A DNA stretch of 64,000 nt from QVMG01 sp032073245 (GCA_032073245.1 DAMANX010000003.1:62001-126000); one strand, 5' to 3'; numbered from the stretch's first letter, positions 25,139 to 34,792 are shown. The notes: generated by a model from the letters alone, not told the origin. Numbers and translations: made by a program.

Positions 25139-26920
25139 TTACTTATTAAATTCTGTATCTAAATAAGCAATACGTTTCTTTATCCAAAGTTTCATTTTTT
25201 CAATTTCGGGAAGGTAATCACGATAATGCGGCCATTCCTCTTTATTTTCATGTGCGGAAAGAGCTAACCGGGTTCCATAATCATCAATAAAAACATCTAT
25301 ATCCAATAAACTTCCTTTAATTTCATTCCATCGCTCTTTATACGCTTGCCTGAAAGCAGGGTCTTCAAAAAACCGTGAAAAAAGTTGAACACCAGGTGCA
25401 TTGGATTGTTTAGCTATTTCTTCCGAGAAAATGATATCTTCCGCATCCTCAAAGTATGTTTGACCTCTTCCGGTAAAACCAAAACCCCAATCAAAATCCC
25501 ATAATGGCCCCATTTTGATCTTACCATCTGCTTTTTTATAGAGGTATGTACTTTTGGGGTGGTAAACTTCGCGATTACGCACAATCTCATTTGCCAAAAG
25601 GTAATTAATCAGTGTGGGCACATCTATTAACTCGGCATAATTACTGTTTGGAAAGTTCTTTGCCGGATCAAATAAGGCATCTTCGAGGTCGATGATAGCT
25701 TTTTTTACAAACTCCATACCTGCCTCATTATCCAGTTCAGGGGATTTTATATTGGCAGGTAATTGCAAACGAGGTGTCTTAAATTTATAATCCTCATCGA
25801 AATAAGCATCCAGTTCAACAAGAAAGTCTTTCTCTTCATCTATGTTTATCCGGTGTTCGTTCACCTGTACCTGTTCAGTCAGCACATAACTTCCTTTGTA
25901 TTTTCCGTTCAAAAACAATTCTACATGATTAGCATGATTTGTAAATTCAAGGCCAAGACGATGCCCAATTTCGAAGGCAACTGTATTCATAATAAAAGTA
26001 GGGTCTTCATGATTAGCAAGTAGTACCCAGCTTTTTGCCGCTCCATACCCAAACATAGAGGTTTTCTTATCAAATTTAATACGATACGGTTTCTTATTCA
26101 GTTGCCAGGAAGTATTACCCCTTCCACGAATACCTGTACTCTTTTCCAATTCAAATTCAGGATTCTCTGTGTCGAATACCTGCAGATTAGCCGGCACATA
26201 ATTTTCTTTATCTAAAATAGGTGCCCCTCCTTCCGTATCAACCTTAATCACAGGAATACCGGAAGTCTGGGGAGAGACCAAACGGACAGTATAAGCCTTG
26301 GTGGTTCCATCATCAGCCTTAACCGTATATACTTTTTCTTTCCTGAAGTCCGAGGTACTTTCTCCACTTATCAGTTCTTTTTCATCTACAAAAAGATATC
26401 CGTCTACTTCAAAATGAACTGTCATCTCTTCAATATTCTCAATCCATTCGTTAGATGCCGGTTGAAGTATAATTGTTTCTCTATTATCCGAGAATTGGCC
26501 CAATAGATCAACAGATTTGTTCTCTTGCATCATTGTTACTGAAAACTCTTTCAAATTGGCATGCGGCATAGGGGTAGAAGAGGTATTATAAACAACACTG
26601 GAACCATCCTCTGCTACAATCGTATACTCAAGAGGTTTATCATAACGGTTAGGAGTAACCCCGCTTATTTGCTGTACGTCTCCAATAAAAACGTTCCCTA
26701 ATCCTTCAAAGGTTGCTATCAGATCTTTTGTAACCGGAACCTCCTGATCGAAAGTAATCGTGAAATCCGCATTGATTATACCTATAATATCTTTCTTCAG
26801 TCCATTTTTTGCAGCTTCTATCTTATAAGAAAGAATTGATTTTTCCGTACTCAATTTATCCGACGAAGTACAGGAAGCGATGAGAAGACTCAAGAGCATT
26901 AACAGAAGTATCTTTTTCAT
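25139..26920 (-). CDS. CotH kinase family lipoprotein
   Basis: The frame is open to 27007, but the start at 26920 gives a clean lipoprotein signal (KKILLLMLLSLLIASCTSS), leaving 593 residues. Residues of about 25-200 hold two similar beta-sandwich repeats of the kind found in Bacteroidetes surface proteins (YTIVAEDGSSVVYNTSS, YTVKADDGTTKAYTV). The CotH domain follows: RGNTSWQLNKKPYRIKF, KSWVLLANHEDPTFI, GSYVLTEQVQV, FLVELDAYFDE and GPLWDFDWGFG. CotH proteins are atypical secreted kinases in Bacillus spores; the Bacteroidetes lipoproteins have no known target. The lipid anchor places it outside the cytoplasm, where ATP supply is a puzzle. Confidence 0.88.
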   Translation of the reverse strand: MKKILLLMLLSLLIASCTSSDKLSTEKSILSYKIEAAKNGLKKDIIGIINADFTITFDQEVPVTKDLIATFEGLGNVFIGDVQQISGVTPNRYDKPLEYTIVAEDGSSVVYNTSSTPMPHANLKEFSVTMMQENKSVDLLGQFSDNRETIILQPASNEWIENIEEMTVHFEVDGYLFVDEKELISGESTSDFRKEKVYTVKADDGTTKAYTVRLVSPQTSGIPVIKVDTEGGAPILDKENYVPANLQVFDTENPEFELEKSTGIRGRGNTSWQLNKKPYRIKFDKKTSMFGYGAAKSWVLLANHEDPTFIMNTVAFEIGHRLGLEFTNHANHVELFLNGKYKGSYVLTEQVQVNEHRINIDEEKDFLVELDAYFDEDYKFKTPRLQLPANIKSPELDNEAGMEFVKKAIIDLEDALFDPAKNFPNSNYAELIDVPTLINYLLANEIVRNREVYHPKSTYLYKKADGKIKMGPLWDFDWGFGFTGRGQTYFEDAEDIIFSEEIAKQSNAPGVQLFSRFFEDPAFRQAYKERWNEIKGSLLDIDVFIDDYGTRLALSAHENKEEWPHYRDYLPEIEKMKLWIKKRIAYLDTEFNK

Positions 26921-27013
26921 GGGAATTAGGTTTAATTTATTCTTAAGTGCCTGATATACGACACCAAACTTACACAAAAACAAGGATATAATCAAAAAAT
27001 AAATCAAAAGACA

Positions 27014-27043
27014 TTGTGTATCATAAATTATTCTCTATATTTG
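27014..27043 (+). promoter_or_regulatory. rpsO promoter
   Basis: TTG (27014-27016), a 19-bp spacer and TATATTTG (27036-27043) match the Bacteroidetes primary-sigma promoter. It lies 48 bases before the rpsO ATG, leaving about 40 bases of 5' leader that could carry S15 autoregulation. Confidence 0.75.
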
Positions 27044-27091
27044 CAGCCGCTTAAATAACATAGTATTAATTTATTAAAGTAACAAAGAATC

Positions 27092-27367
27092 ATGTATTTA
27101 GATTCAGCAAAGAAAACAGAATTATTTGAAAAACATGGGATTGCAAAGTCTGCAAAAGACACAGGCTCTCCTGAAAGCCAGATTGCATTGTTTACATTCC
27201 GTATCTCGCATCTGACAGAACACCTGAAAAAGAATCACAAGGACTACAGCACTGAAAGAGCGCTGAAAATGTTGGTAGGTAAACGTCGTCGTTTATTGGA
27301 TTATCTTATCAAAAAAGATATCACACGTTATCGTGCTATCATCAAAGAACTTGGTATCAGAAAGTAA
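27092..27367 (+). CDS. rpsO: 30S ribosomal protein S15
   Basis: This 91-residue protein is a full-length S15. Recognisable are AKDTGSPESQIALFT, RISHLTEHLKKNHKDYS and LVGKRRRLLDYLIKKDITRY. It binds the 16S rRNA three-way junction in the platform of the 30S subunit. It has its own promoter and terminator. Confidence 0.98.
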   Translation: MYLDSAKKTELFEKHGIAKSAKDTGSPESQIALFTFRISHLTEHLKKNHKDYSTERALKMLVGKRRRLLDYLIKKDITRYRAIIKELGIRK

Positions 27368-27388
27368 TAATCTACTTTATAGAGGTAA

Positions 27389-27422
27389 AAAGGATGATCC
27401 CGAAAGGGGTTGTCCTTTTTTT
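27389..27422 (+). terminator. rpsO terminator
   Basis: AAAAGGATGATCCC and GGGGTTGTCCTTTT pair around a GAAA loop with a few G-U pairs, ending in a run of T. It is 22 bases after the rpsO stop. Confidence 0.82.
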
Positions 27423-27591
27423 ATGTTGTTTTCTCATCCACTCCTTTCGTAGATTAGTGGATCACCTACGGAAAGTTGCGGATAAATCTTTTCCCATCTT
27501 TTGATCCAATCGGTCATTTTTACCAATCTTTAGAACATTTACATATTCGTTGTTCATAGCATCTTTGTATATTCAATCAAGTTAGACAAAG

Positions 27592-27897
27592 ATGAGAGCA
27601 GCATTATTTTTGGAGAATGACCAGCTTTGCGATTTGGATAAAAATATTGGGGATAAGAAGCTTAAGGTTATTATTTTCAGTATTGACGAAACTCGGCATG
27701 TTTATACACAGTGCGATTATCTATTTCACCAGAGTATCGGATACCTATCACTATGGATATTAAATAAACAGATTAAAAAAGTATTTGTGCTGCGTGTCGA
27801 CCCGGATATCAGGCTCTTACTCTCAAAAATAGGTGCCACCGTGAAGGAAAAGGATGAGTTGCAAAACGAATTCTTCCTAAAAGACTATATTTTTTGA
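27592..27897 (+). CDS. Small unrecognised protein, weakly NifX/NifB-like
   Basis: This is a 101-residue soluble protein. The pattern KVIIFSIDE, then LSLWILNKQIKKVFVLRVDP, then LLLSKIGATVKEKDEL loosely resembles the dinitrogenase Fe-Mo cofactor-binding (NifX/NifB C-terminal) fold, where a strand is followed by a helix and then a GxxV element. The usual CGxG-like residues are absent, so this is only a fold guess. It stands alone after rpsO, 220 bases downstream. Coding is supported by an uninterrupted frame with sensible composition. Confidence 0.6.
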   Translation: MRAALFLENDQLCDLDKNIGDKKLKVIIFSIDETRHVYTQCDYLFHQSIGYLSLWILNKQIKKVFVLRVDPDIRLLLSKIGATVKEKDELQNEFFLKDYIF

Positions 27898-27929
27898 TAT
27901 CCTTGAAGTGTATTTTAAAGCTCCTAGCC

Positions 27930-27980
27930 TGGTCCGGAACCACCTCCCCCCTAGGGTACTCCTCCTTGCAAAGGATGAGA
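27930..27980. repeat. Degenerate half-copy of the 6161-6355 repeat
   Basis: GGAACCACCTCCCCC, then GGGTACTCCTCCTTGCAAAGGATGAG, resembles the right arm at 6281-6338. The left arm is missing. It lies in the 169-bp gap between convergent genes and suggests a dispersed repeat family in this genome. Confidence 0.5.
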
Positions 27981-28066
27981 GTAAGAGGCCATTGTTTATA
28001 GTGATGGAATGGTTATCTTTTCAGTGGTGGAGTGGTTATCTTTTAATTGTATAGTATTTCAGACGA

Positions 28067-28957
28067 TTAACTCTCCCTATACTGCATCGGCGTCATTCCT
28101 GTATGTTCCTTAAAATAACGTCCGAAAAACGACGGATTAGGGAAGTTCATATCTTCTGAAATTTGCAGTATCGTGTGATTTGACGATTTCAACATGGCTT
28201 TTATTGAGAGTATGGTCATATTATTAATCCATTCCAAAGCCGGTTTTCCGCTGACTTCTTTTATTATCTGGGCCATATATTTAGGTGTGAGGCAAAGCTG
28301 GTCGGCATAGAAAGTAACAGAACGTTCTTTTGTATTATACTTTACAAGCAGTTGCATAAAGTCGTTGAACAACTTTTCTTTCCTGTTTAATTTTTTTATT
28401 TCATGTTCACGTGATATATTGTAAATGGATGCTACCTCAAGAAGTATAGCTACCAATAATGTTTTAGATAGTTCTTCCCTGAAAATATGGTCAATGCGAT
28501 TATATTGTTTAACTGCACCGGCATGTAATTCCAATAATGTCAGTGCTTCTTCTTCACTCACATGCAGACATGGTTCCGCCTCTATTTTTTCATATAAACC
28601 CGTTGATGCGACTATTCCTATATCTCCCAGAAAATCAACCGAAAAAAGAAGGTACTCCATTAAGAAATCTTCACTTCGTTCCAACAGTACTACAACGGTG
28701 TTAGGTACAATAGTGATAATAGTATTTTTCTCAACTACATATTCTTTCAGATTGATTTTCATACGTCCATATCCTTGTATACAAATACTGAACGCAATAC
28801 CGTCCAACATATACGGATGATTATAACCGGCATTTGCAGGGCCATCGGAAGACTCATCTGAAATAAAGAAATTCCGCAAACGGGGTTTTGATGCAGATAT
28901 ATCTATATTATCTATTGAAAAGGTTGAATATGCTTTTTTCTCCTCTTTCATATACAC
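28067..28957 (-). CDS. AraC family transcriptional regulator
   Basis: This 296-residue protein has an N-terminal sensing region (about 1-180, cupin-like: GYGRMKINLKEYVVEKNTIIT) and a C-terminal AraC double helix-turn-helix (about 195-296). The latter includes FYADQLCLTPKYMAQIIKEVSGKPALEW-type and PNPSFFGRYFKEHTGMTPMQYR-type motifs. It is divergently transcribed from the RND efflux operon, separated by about 240 bp, so it is the likely regulator. Its DNA-binding half is clearly related to the AraC-type protein at 34820 on the other side of that operon. Confidence 0.88.
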   Translation of the reverse strand: MYMKEEKKAYSTFSIDNIDISASKPRLRNFFISDESSDGPANAGYNHPYMLDGIAFSICIQGYGRMKINLKEYVVEKNTIITIVPNTVVVLLERSEDFLMEYLLFSVDFLGDIGIVASTGLYEKIEAEPCLHVSEEEALTLLELHAGAVKQYNRIDHIFREELSKTLLVAILLEVASIYNISREHEIKKLNRKEKLFNDFMQLLVKYNTKERSVTFYADQLCLTPKYMAQIIKEVSGKPALEWINNMTILSIKAMLKSSNHTILQISEDMNFPNPSFFGRYFKEHTGMTPMQYRES

Positions 28958-29195
28958 AAGTTAATGAGATTTGGTAAAAATACAGATTATTGCAATCCCA
29001 TCGTCATTTTGTATCATATTTTGACTTATGAAAAAGATATGCTCTCCCGGTGTTTACCTATTGAACATTTCTACAGAAATATCGGACATCCCAAAATATA
29101 GAAACTTAAAGTTTTCGACCTTTAGGACATCTTGCGCGAAAATAAGGCAATAATCCATACCTCAAAGACCAACATCTTTGCAACAATAAAAAATA

Positions 29196-30263
29196 ATGGC
29201 AAAAAAGAAAATAGGTATGAAAACAAATCTTCAACAGTCTTTAATAGTAGGTGTGTGTAGTGTGTTATGTGTGGGGTTTATATCGTGCAACCGCCTTTCT
29301 GGTAGCGAAGCAACGGCTGTGAAGCCCGTTACAGTAAAAACGATGAAAGTAGACACTAGCAACGATGTTCATCAACGGGAATATGTCGGAACTATTGAGA
29401 GTGAAAACTCAGTAGACCTCAGTTTTCAGGTGAACGGTAATATCGACCGCATTTTAGTACAGGAAGGTCAGAGTGTACAAAAAGGACAGTTGCTGGCAAC
29501 ACTCAATACGGCCACTTTATCTAATAATTATAACATTGCAAAAGTTTCGTTGACGCAAGCACAGGATGCTTTTGACAGGTATTCGAAACTGTATACCAAT
29601 AAGAGTCTTCCCGAGATTAAATACATCGAAGTTAAATCGGCATTGGAACAGGCTCAGGCCAATGAGCGAATCGCCCATAAGAATCTGCAAGACTGCAATC
29701 TTTATGCTCCTTTTTCCGGGGTTATCGGACAAAAGGTGCAGGAAGCGGGAGCTAATGTGATGCCGGGTACCCCTGTGGCAACACTGATGAGTATAGGAAG
29801 TGTGAAAGTAAAAATAGCTATCCCCGAAAATGAAATATCATCCATAAAAGTAGGCGACACCAGTCAGGTAAAAATTACAGCGCTCAGAAATAATACTTTT
29901 ACAGGTAAAGTTATAGAAAAAGGGGTCATAGCAAACGCTATATCACACACTTATGATATAAAAGTTGAACTGGACAACCCCGAAAAAAAAATCATGCCCG
30001 GGATGGTTTGTAAAGCATACCTGACCAACAACAATAACCAGGGCAGCATCATTGTTCCACTCAAAAGTGTACAGGTCGATGCTTCAGGTAAAAATTTCGT
30101 GTGGGTAACAGATGAAAATAAAGCTGTATATAAAGAAGTGCAAACAGGAGAACTGATAGGAAATGGAATCGCAATTAAAAATGGTTTGACGGGTGGAGAA
30201 AATCTTATAGTAGAAGGCTATCAGAAGCTTAGTCCGGGACTGTCGGTGAAAGCCATCAACTAA
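29196..30263 (+). CDS. RND efflux periplasmic adaptor (MFP), lipoprotein
   Basis: This 355-residue HlyD/AcrA-type protein has a lipobox at GFISC. Starting at the second ATG (29217) gives a 24-residue lipoprotein signal and looks better than 29196. Domains in order: barrel/lipoyl half (VNGNIDRILVQEGQSVQKGQLLA-like), a short alpha-hairpin (AQDAFDRYSKLYTNKSLPEIK), a second lipoyl half (LYAPFSGVIGQKVQEAG), a beta-barrel and a membrane-proximal domain. It links the inner-membrane pump to the outer-membrane channel. First gene of a three-gene efflux operon. Confidence 0.95.
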   Translation: MAKKKIGMKTNLQQSLIVGVCSVLCVGFISCNRLSGSEATAVKPVTVKTMKVDTSNDVHQREYVGTIESENSVDLSFQVNGNIDRILVQEGQSVQKGQLLATLNTATLSNNYNIAKVSLTQAQDAFDRYSKLYTNKSLPEIKYIEVKSALEQAQANERIAHKNLQDCNLYAPFSGVIGQKVQEAGANVMPGTPVATLMSIGSVKVKIAIPENEISSIKVGDTSQVKITALRNNTFTGKVIEKGVIANAISHTYDIKVELDNPEKKIMPGMVCKAYLTNNNNQGSIIVPLKSVQVDASGKNFVWVTDENKAVYKEVQTGELIGNGIAIKNGLTGGENLIVEGYQKLSPGLSVKAIN

Positions 30264-30298
30264 AAACTCATTCTATTACAAAAGTAAAAAGAAATAAC

Positions 30299-33200
30299 AT
30301 GGAAAAGAAAACCGGTATTATAGAATGGGCCATGAAGTATAAACAAATAGTTATACTTATTGTAGTTGTGATGATGCTGTTCGGAATATATGCACTCGTT
30401 GTGATGCCGAAACAAGAGTTTCCCACATTTACTATCCGCCAGGGAGTTATTGTCGGTGTTTATCCCGGAGCCACCCCGATTGAGGTTGAAGAGCAACTGG
30501 CTAAGCCTCTCGAAGAATTTATCTTCACTTACAAAGAAGTAAAAAAATCAAAAACATATTCGCAATCTCGCGATGGCCTCTTGTTTCTGTATGTGGAACT
30601 GAACGATGATGTAAACAACAAAGACGAAGTATGGTCGAAGATAAAACATGGTATCAATGGCTTTAAATCAAGCCTTCCTTCGGGAGTTTTGGCACTCATT
30701 GTTAACGATGACTTTGGCGACACCTCGACTTTACTGGTGACACTGGAGTCGGAAACCAAAACCCACCGCCAGTTGCAGGCCTATCTCGAAATATTGGAAT
30801 CCAGACTGAGAAGAATTGAATCCGTATCAAACATCCGTCACTACGGACTGCAAAAAGAGCAGATAAGTATCTACGTTGAGAAAGAAAAACTGGCTGCGTA
30901 CAGCCTCAACCTCGTAAGCCTTTATCAAACATTGTCATCAAAAGGGATGATTGTTCCTTCGGGAAATATTGATAACAAAGATATGGTCATTCCTATCCAT
31001 ATTTCACGTCCTTACAAATCGGAAATAGATATCGAAGAACAAATTATATACTCGGATGCCGGAGGCAATCATATCCGCCTGAAAGATGTAGCCAAAGTAG
31101 TACGTGAGTACCCCAAAGCCGATAGCTACATTACAAACAACGGCAAAAATTGTCTGGTCATGTCGTCTGAGATGCGCACCGGGTTTAATGTGGTACAGTA
31201 CGGAAAAGATGTGGATGAGGTGTTGCAGGAGTTTCAGGAAACCTTACCCGATGATGTAAGCATGTACCGTATCGCCGACCAACCCAAAGTAGTAGATAAA
31301 TCGGTAAATACATTCCTGGAAGAACTATTGATTGCTATTATCGCTGTGATATTAGTCACAATGATTCTGCTTCCGTTCCGCGTAGCCGGTGTAGCCGCCT
31401 CATCCATCCCGATTACCATTTTTATATCCCTGGCATTGATGTTTGCTTTCGGTATCGAACTGAATACGGTAACACTTGCAGCCTTGATTGTAGTACTTGG
31501 AATGATTGTAGACAACTCCATCGTAATAGTGGACGCTTATATAGAAAAGCTCGACCACGGTGTACCACGCTGGGAAGCCTCCATATCCAGCGCAAAGGAA
31601 TACTTCAAAGCTATTTTCTCGGCAACACTGGCTATCAGCCTTACATTCTTTCCGTTCCTGATAACGCTGACGGGACAAACAGGAGATTTCGTAAAACTGT
31701 TTCCGTGGACCATATTGATTACACTGAGTGTTTCGTTGGCTGTTGCTGTGTTATTAGTGCCTTTCATGCAATACTTCTTTATACGCAAAGGGCTGCGTCA
31801 GCCAAACAGCAATAAACCTCAGAAAAAAACAATTCTGGACAGGCTGCAAACCGTATACGACCGTGTGTTGGAGAAAGTATTTCAATATCCCAAAAAAGCC
31901 CTGGCAATCACGGCATTATCTCTTGTGGGCGGAGTTCTTATGCTCGGTAATGCGCCTCAACGCCTGATGCCGATAGCCGAACGCGACCAGTTTGCGGTAG
32001 AAATCTATCTTCCCAATGGCAGTTCTTTAGAAGAAACAGAAGTTGTGGCCAACGATATGGAAGCAATCCTGCGCCGGGACGAACGGGTAATATCGGTAAC
32101 ATCATTTATGGGAACAGGGTCACCCCGCTTTCAAACTACTTATGCCCCCAAAATGGGTGGTAAAAACTTTGCTCAGTTTATAGTGAATACCACTTCAAGC
32201 AAAGACACCGAAGCTATTCTTGACCAATACACAAATGAATATGCACACCATTATGCCAATGCGTATGTGAAATTTAAACAGCTCGACTATCAGTCGGTAG
32301 ACGCCGAAATAGAAGTTCGTTTTTCCGGCGACGATATGGGCAGGATAAAAGAGAGAGCCAATGCGTTAGTAACTGAGTTACGGACTCTCGACGAACCCAT
32401 CAGAGTGTGGACCAACTACGAAGAACCGCTTCCGGGTGTTAAGATAACCATAGACCCGGTAGAAGCTAACCGTTTAGGCGTAAACGAAGCACTCATTGGT
32501 CTGGGAATGGCAACACGCTACGGTGGCATGAATGTGTCTACTATCTGGGAAGGTGATTATCAGGTGCCGCTGGTTTTGAAATCTCAATGGGAAAATAAAG
32601 ACCCCGACGTAAGCGAAGTAGCCGACGAATATGTTACGGGACTGATGTCACCCTCCGTACCTCTCCGTCAGATAGCCGATGTGACTGCCGACTGGAATGA
32701 AGGCCAGATTGTACGCCGCAACGGAGTGAAAACAATCACCGTGATGATGGACCTCAAACGTGGTGAGAGCTCCAGCCGTACACAGACTAAGGTTGAAGCG
32801 ATAGTAGACAAATTTACCGCAGATAATGACATGGAAGGTGTTACTGTATCCTACGGCGGAGTGAAAGAAAGTGATGAAGAGATAATGCCCAAGATAATGT
32901 CAGGTCTGATGATAGCCATCGTTATTATATTCTTTATCCTCCTGTTCCACTTCAAAAACATCAAATTAGCAACCATAGTGTTGAGTTCCACCGCACTCAG
33001 TCTGTTTGGAGCTGCAGTAGGGATTTATATAATGGGAATCGACCTCAGTGTAACCTGTGTGCTAGGTCTGGTCAGCCTTATCGGAATCATTGTCCGCAAT
33101 GGCATCATCATGTATGATTACACAGTAGAATTGCGCACCCTGCATGGAAAATCGGCACATGATGCAGCCCTAGAAGCAGGAAAACGCCGTATGCGTCCGA

Positions 33201-33394
33201 TATTCCTAACCTCTGCCGCTGCATCCATGGGTGTTATCCCGATGATTATCAGCAAAAGCCCGTTATGGTGCCCTATGGGAACAGTTATTTGCTTCGGAAC
33301 ACTAATCTCTATGGTGTTTATACTGACTGTTTTGCCTTTGGTTTACTGGCAGGTATATAAAAATGAAGATAAAAAGACAATCACTATCGTATAA
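30299..33394 (+). CDS. RND efflux pump permease
   Basis: This 1031-residue protein has 12 predicted transmembrane helices and two large periplasmic loops, as in AcrB/MexB relatives. The N-terminus (WAMKYKQIVILIVVVMM) forms TM1, and VVLGMIVDNSIVIVDAY is the TM4 proton-relay helix with its conserved Asp. IRNG-type residues in VSLIGIIVRNGIIMYDY mark TM10. It extrudes small molecules using the proton gradient; the substrate range is unknown. It follows the adaptor by 35 bases and precedes the TolC gene by 9. Confidence 0.96.
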   Translation: MEKKTGIIEWAMKYKQIVILIVVVMMLFGIYALVVMPKQEFPTFTIRQGVIVGVYPGATPIEVEEQLAKPLEEFIFTYKEVKKSKTYSQSRDGLLFLYVELNDDVNNKDEVWSKIKHGINGFKSSLPSGVLALIVNDDFGDTSTLLVTLESETKTHRQLQAYLEILESRLRRIESVSNIRHYGLQKEQISIYVEKEKLAAYSLNLVSLYQTLSSKGMIVPSGNIDNKDMVIPIHISRPYKSEIDIEEQIIYSDAGGNHIRLKDVAKVVREYPKADSYITNNGKNCLVMSSEMRTGFNVVQYGKDVDEVLQEFQETLPDDVSMYRIADQPKVVDKSVNTFLEELLIAIIAVILVTMILLPFRVAGVAASSIPITIFISLALMFAFGIELNTVTLAALIVVLGMIVDNSIVIVDAYIEKLDHGVPRWEASISSAKEYFKAIFSATLAISLTFFPFLITLTGQTGDFVKLFPWTILITLSVSLAVAVLLVPFMQYFFIRKGLRQPNSNKPQKKTILDRLQTVYDRVLEKVFQYPKKALAITALSLVGGVLMLGNAPQRLMPIAERDQFAVEIYLPNGSSLEETEVVANDMEAILRRDERVISVTSFMGTGSPRFQTTYAPKMGGKNFAQFIVNTTSSKDTEAILDQYTNEYAHHYANAYVKFKQLDYQSVDAEIEVRFSGDDMGRIKERANALVTELRTLDEPIRVWTNYEEPLPGVKITIDPVEANRLGVNEALIGLGMATRYGGMNVSTIWEGDYQVPLVLKSQWENKDPDVSEVADEYVTGLMSPSVPLRQIADVTADWNEGQIVRRNGVKTITVMMDLKRGESSSRTQTKVEAIVDKFTADNDMEGVTVSYGGVKESDEEIMPKIMSGLMIAIVIIFFILLFHFKNIKLATIVLSSTALSLFGAAVGIYIMGIDLSVTCVLGLVSLIGIIVRNGIIMYDYTVELRTLHGKSAHDAALEAGKRRMRPIFLTSAAASMGVIPMIISKSPLWCPMGTVICFGTLISMVFILTVLPLVYWQVYKNEDKKTITIV

Positions 33395-33403
33395 AATTCA
33401 AAT

Positions 33404-34684
33404 ATGAAAACAAAATATATATTCACACTGCTGTTGTCATCACTCATCGGGCTTCCAGTGTCAGCACAGATAAAGTACACACTCGACAACTGTAAAGCAA
33501 TGGCTGTAGAAAATAACAGAACACTGAAAAACAGTCACCTTGAAGTATCATCATCCAAAGAGAGTAAAAAAGAAGCATTTACGAACTATTTTCCTTCGGT
33601 AAGCGCATCCGGATTTGGTTTTGCCGCCAACGACCCGATGGTATCTATGAATATGGGTGAAGTACCTATTGGCTTTCTGAAAGATGGTGTGGCAGGGGCT
33701 GTTGTGCTGACTCAACCGGTATTTACAGGTGGTAAAATCCTTTATGGAAATAAATTAGCAAAGCTGGGAGTCGAAGTAAGTGAACAACAACTCCGGCTGT
33801 CGGAAAATGAAGTATTACTACGCACTGAAAACTCTTACTGGGAACTGGTTTCACTCTATGAAAAAATGAATACCATAGATATTCTCGACAAACAAGTTGC
33901 AGCCTTACTCAAAGATGTGGAAGTTTCATACGAAGCCGGTTTAATAACAAACAATGATGTACTACAGGTAAAGCTGAGACAAAACGAGTTGAAAAGCAAT
34001 AAACTCAATCTTGAAAATGGCATTTCACTCTCCAAAATGGGTCTCTGCCAACTCATTGGAATAGACATCGAAACGGCAGACAATTTCGATATTGAACGCC
34101 CTGCTATCGATGACCCTAATCCACCTATGGTTTACTATGTAAATCACAGGGAAGCATTGTCCGACCGCGCCGAAAGCCGCTTACTGGAACAGAATGTAAA
34201 TGCAACCAAACTACAAACCAAAATGAAACGTGCTGATTATATGCCGACAGTGGCTGTAGGAGCAGCATATCTACAGGAAAATCTGATGAATGACTGGAAT
34301 GGGAACGGTGCTGTATTTGTATCCGTTAGTGTGCCTATCTCAGGCTGGTGGGGTGGTTCACATGCTGTCAAAAAGCAAAAGGTACAGGAAAAAATTGCCT
34401 ATAACACCCAAATGGATGGACAGGATCAATTGCTTCTACAGATGCAAAGCGTTAGAAACGAACTTGACAATTCATACAAACAGATATTAGTGGCTCAGGA
34501 ATCCATCGAACAATCCACCGAAAATCTTCGTCTCAACAACGACTACTACCAGGCCGGTATTGTGAACCTGACCGATGTACTCGACGCCCAGAGTTTATTA
34601 CAGCAAAGCCGTGACAAATACATAGATGCACACTCAGCTTACCAGAAGAAACGGTTCGAATATCTTCAGGTGACAGGACGATAA
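33404..34684 (+). CDS. TolC family outer-membrane efflux protein
   Basis: This 426-residue protein has a Sec signal peptide ending at about LPVSAQ. It has the internal duplication of TolC: LDNCKAMAVENNRTLKNSHLE begins the first repeat and YMPTVAVGAAYLQ the second. Long alpha-helical coiled segments end with YQAGIVNLTDVLDAQSLLQQS, the characteristic C-terminal helix. It provides the outer-membrane channel for the pump above. The tRNA-like gene starts 15 bases after its stop. Confidence 0.94.
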   Translation: MKTKYIFTLLLSSLIGLPVSAQIKYTLDNCKAMAVENNRTLKNSHLEVSSSKESKKEAFTNYFPSVSASGFGFAANDPMVSMNMGEVPIGFLKDGVAGAVVLTQPVFTGGKILYGNKLAKLGVEVSEQQLRLSENEVLLRTENSYWELVSLYEKMNTIDILDKQVAALLKDVEVSYEAGLITNNDVLQVKLRQNELKSNKLNLENGISLSKMGLCQLIGIDIETADNFDIERPAIDDPNPPMVYYVNHREALSDRAESRLLEQNVNATKLQTKMKRADYMPTVAVGAAYLQENLMNDWNGNGAVFVSVSVPISGWWGGSHAVKKQKVQEKIAYNTQMDGQDQLLLQMQSVRNELDNSYKQILVAQESIEQSTENLRLNNDYYQAGIVNLTDVLDAQSLLQQSRDKYIDAHSAYQKKRFEYLQVTGR

Positions 34685-34699
34685 TTTCGCCAAACTAAA

Positions 34700-34792
34700 G
34701 CCAACGTAGCTCAACCGGATCAGAGCGGCTCTTTTGAGACATATGAATCAAAAGGATAAAGCAGGTTGCAGGTTCAAATCCTGTCGTTGGCA
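34700..34792 (+). tRNA. tRNA-like gene with oversized anticodon region (isotype undetermined)
   Basis: A 7-bp acceptor stem GCCAACG (34700-34706) / CGTTGGC (34785-34791) is perfect. A 4-bp D stem GCTC/GAGC (34709-34712, 34723-34726) encloses AACCGGATCA. The T arm GCAGG-TTCAAAT-CCTGT (34768-34784) is canonical. Between D and T arms lie 41 bases, against about 22 in an ordinary class I tRNA. This segment has an 8-bp helix TCTTTTGA (34730-34737) / TCAAAAGG (34748-34755, one G-U) with a 10-base loop GACATATGAA, and no standard 5-bp/7-base anticodon arm. The frame of the sequence resembles Bacteroides tRNA-Arg genes. It may be a pseudogene, an interrupted tRNA or a tRNA-like RNA. Confidence 0.7.

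Noticed and set aside
27592..27897. NifX/NifB domain assignment
   Set aside because: Only the general strand-helix pattern fits; conserved residues of the family are missing, so no function was assigned.
34700..34792. Selenocysteine tRNA
   Set aside because: Acceptor and T stems are 7 and 5 bp, and the D stem is 4 bp; tRNA-Sec would have a longer acceptor and D stem and a long paired variable arm.
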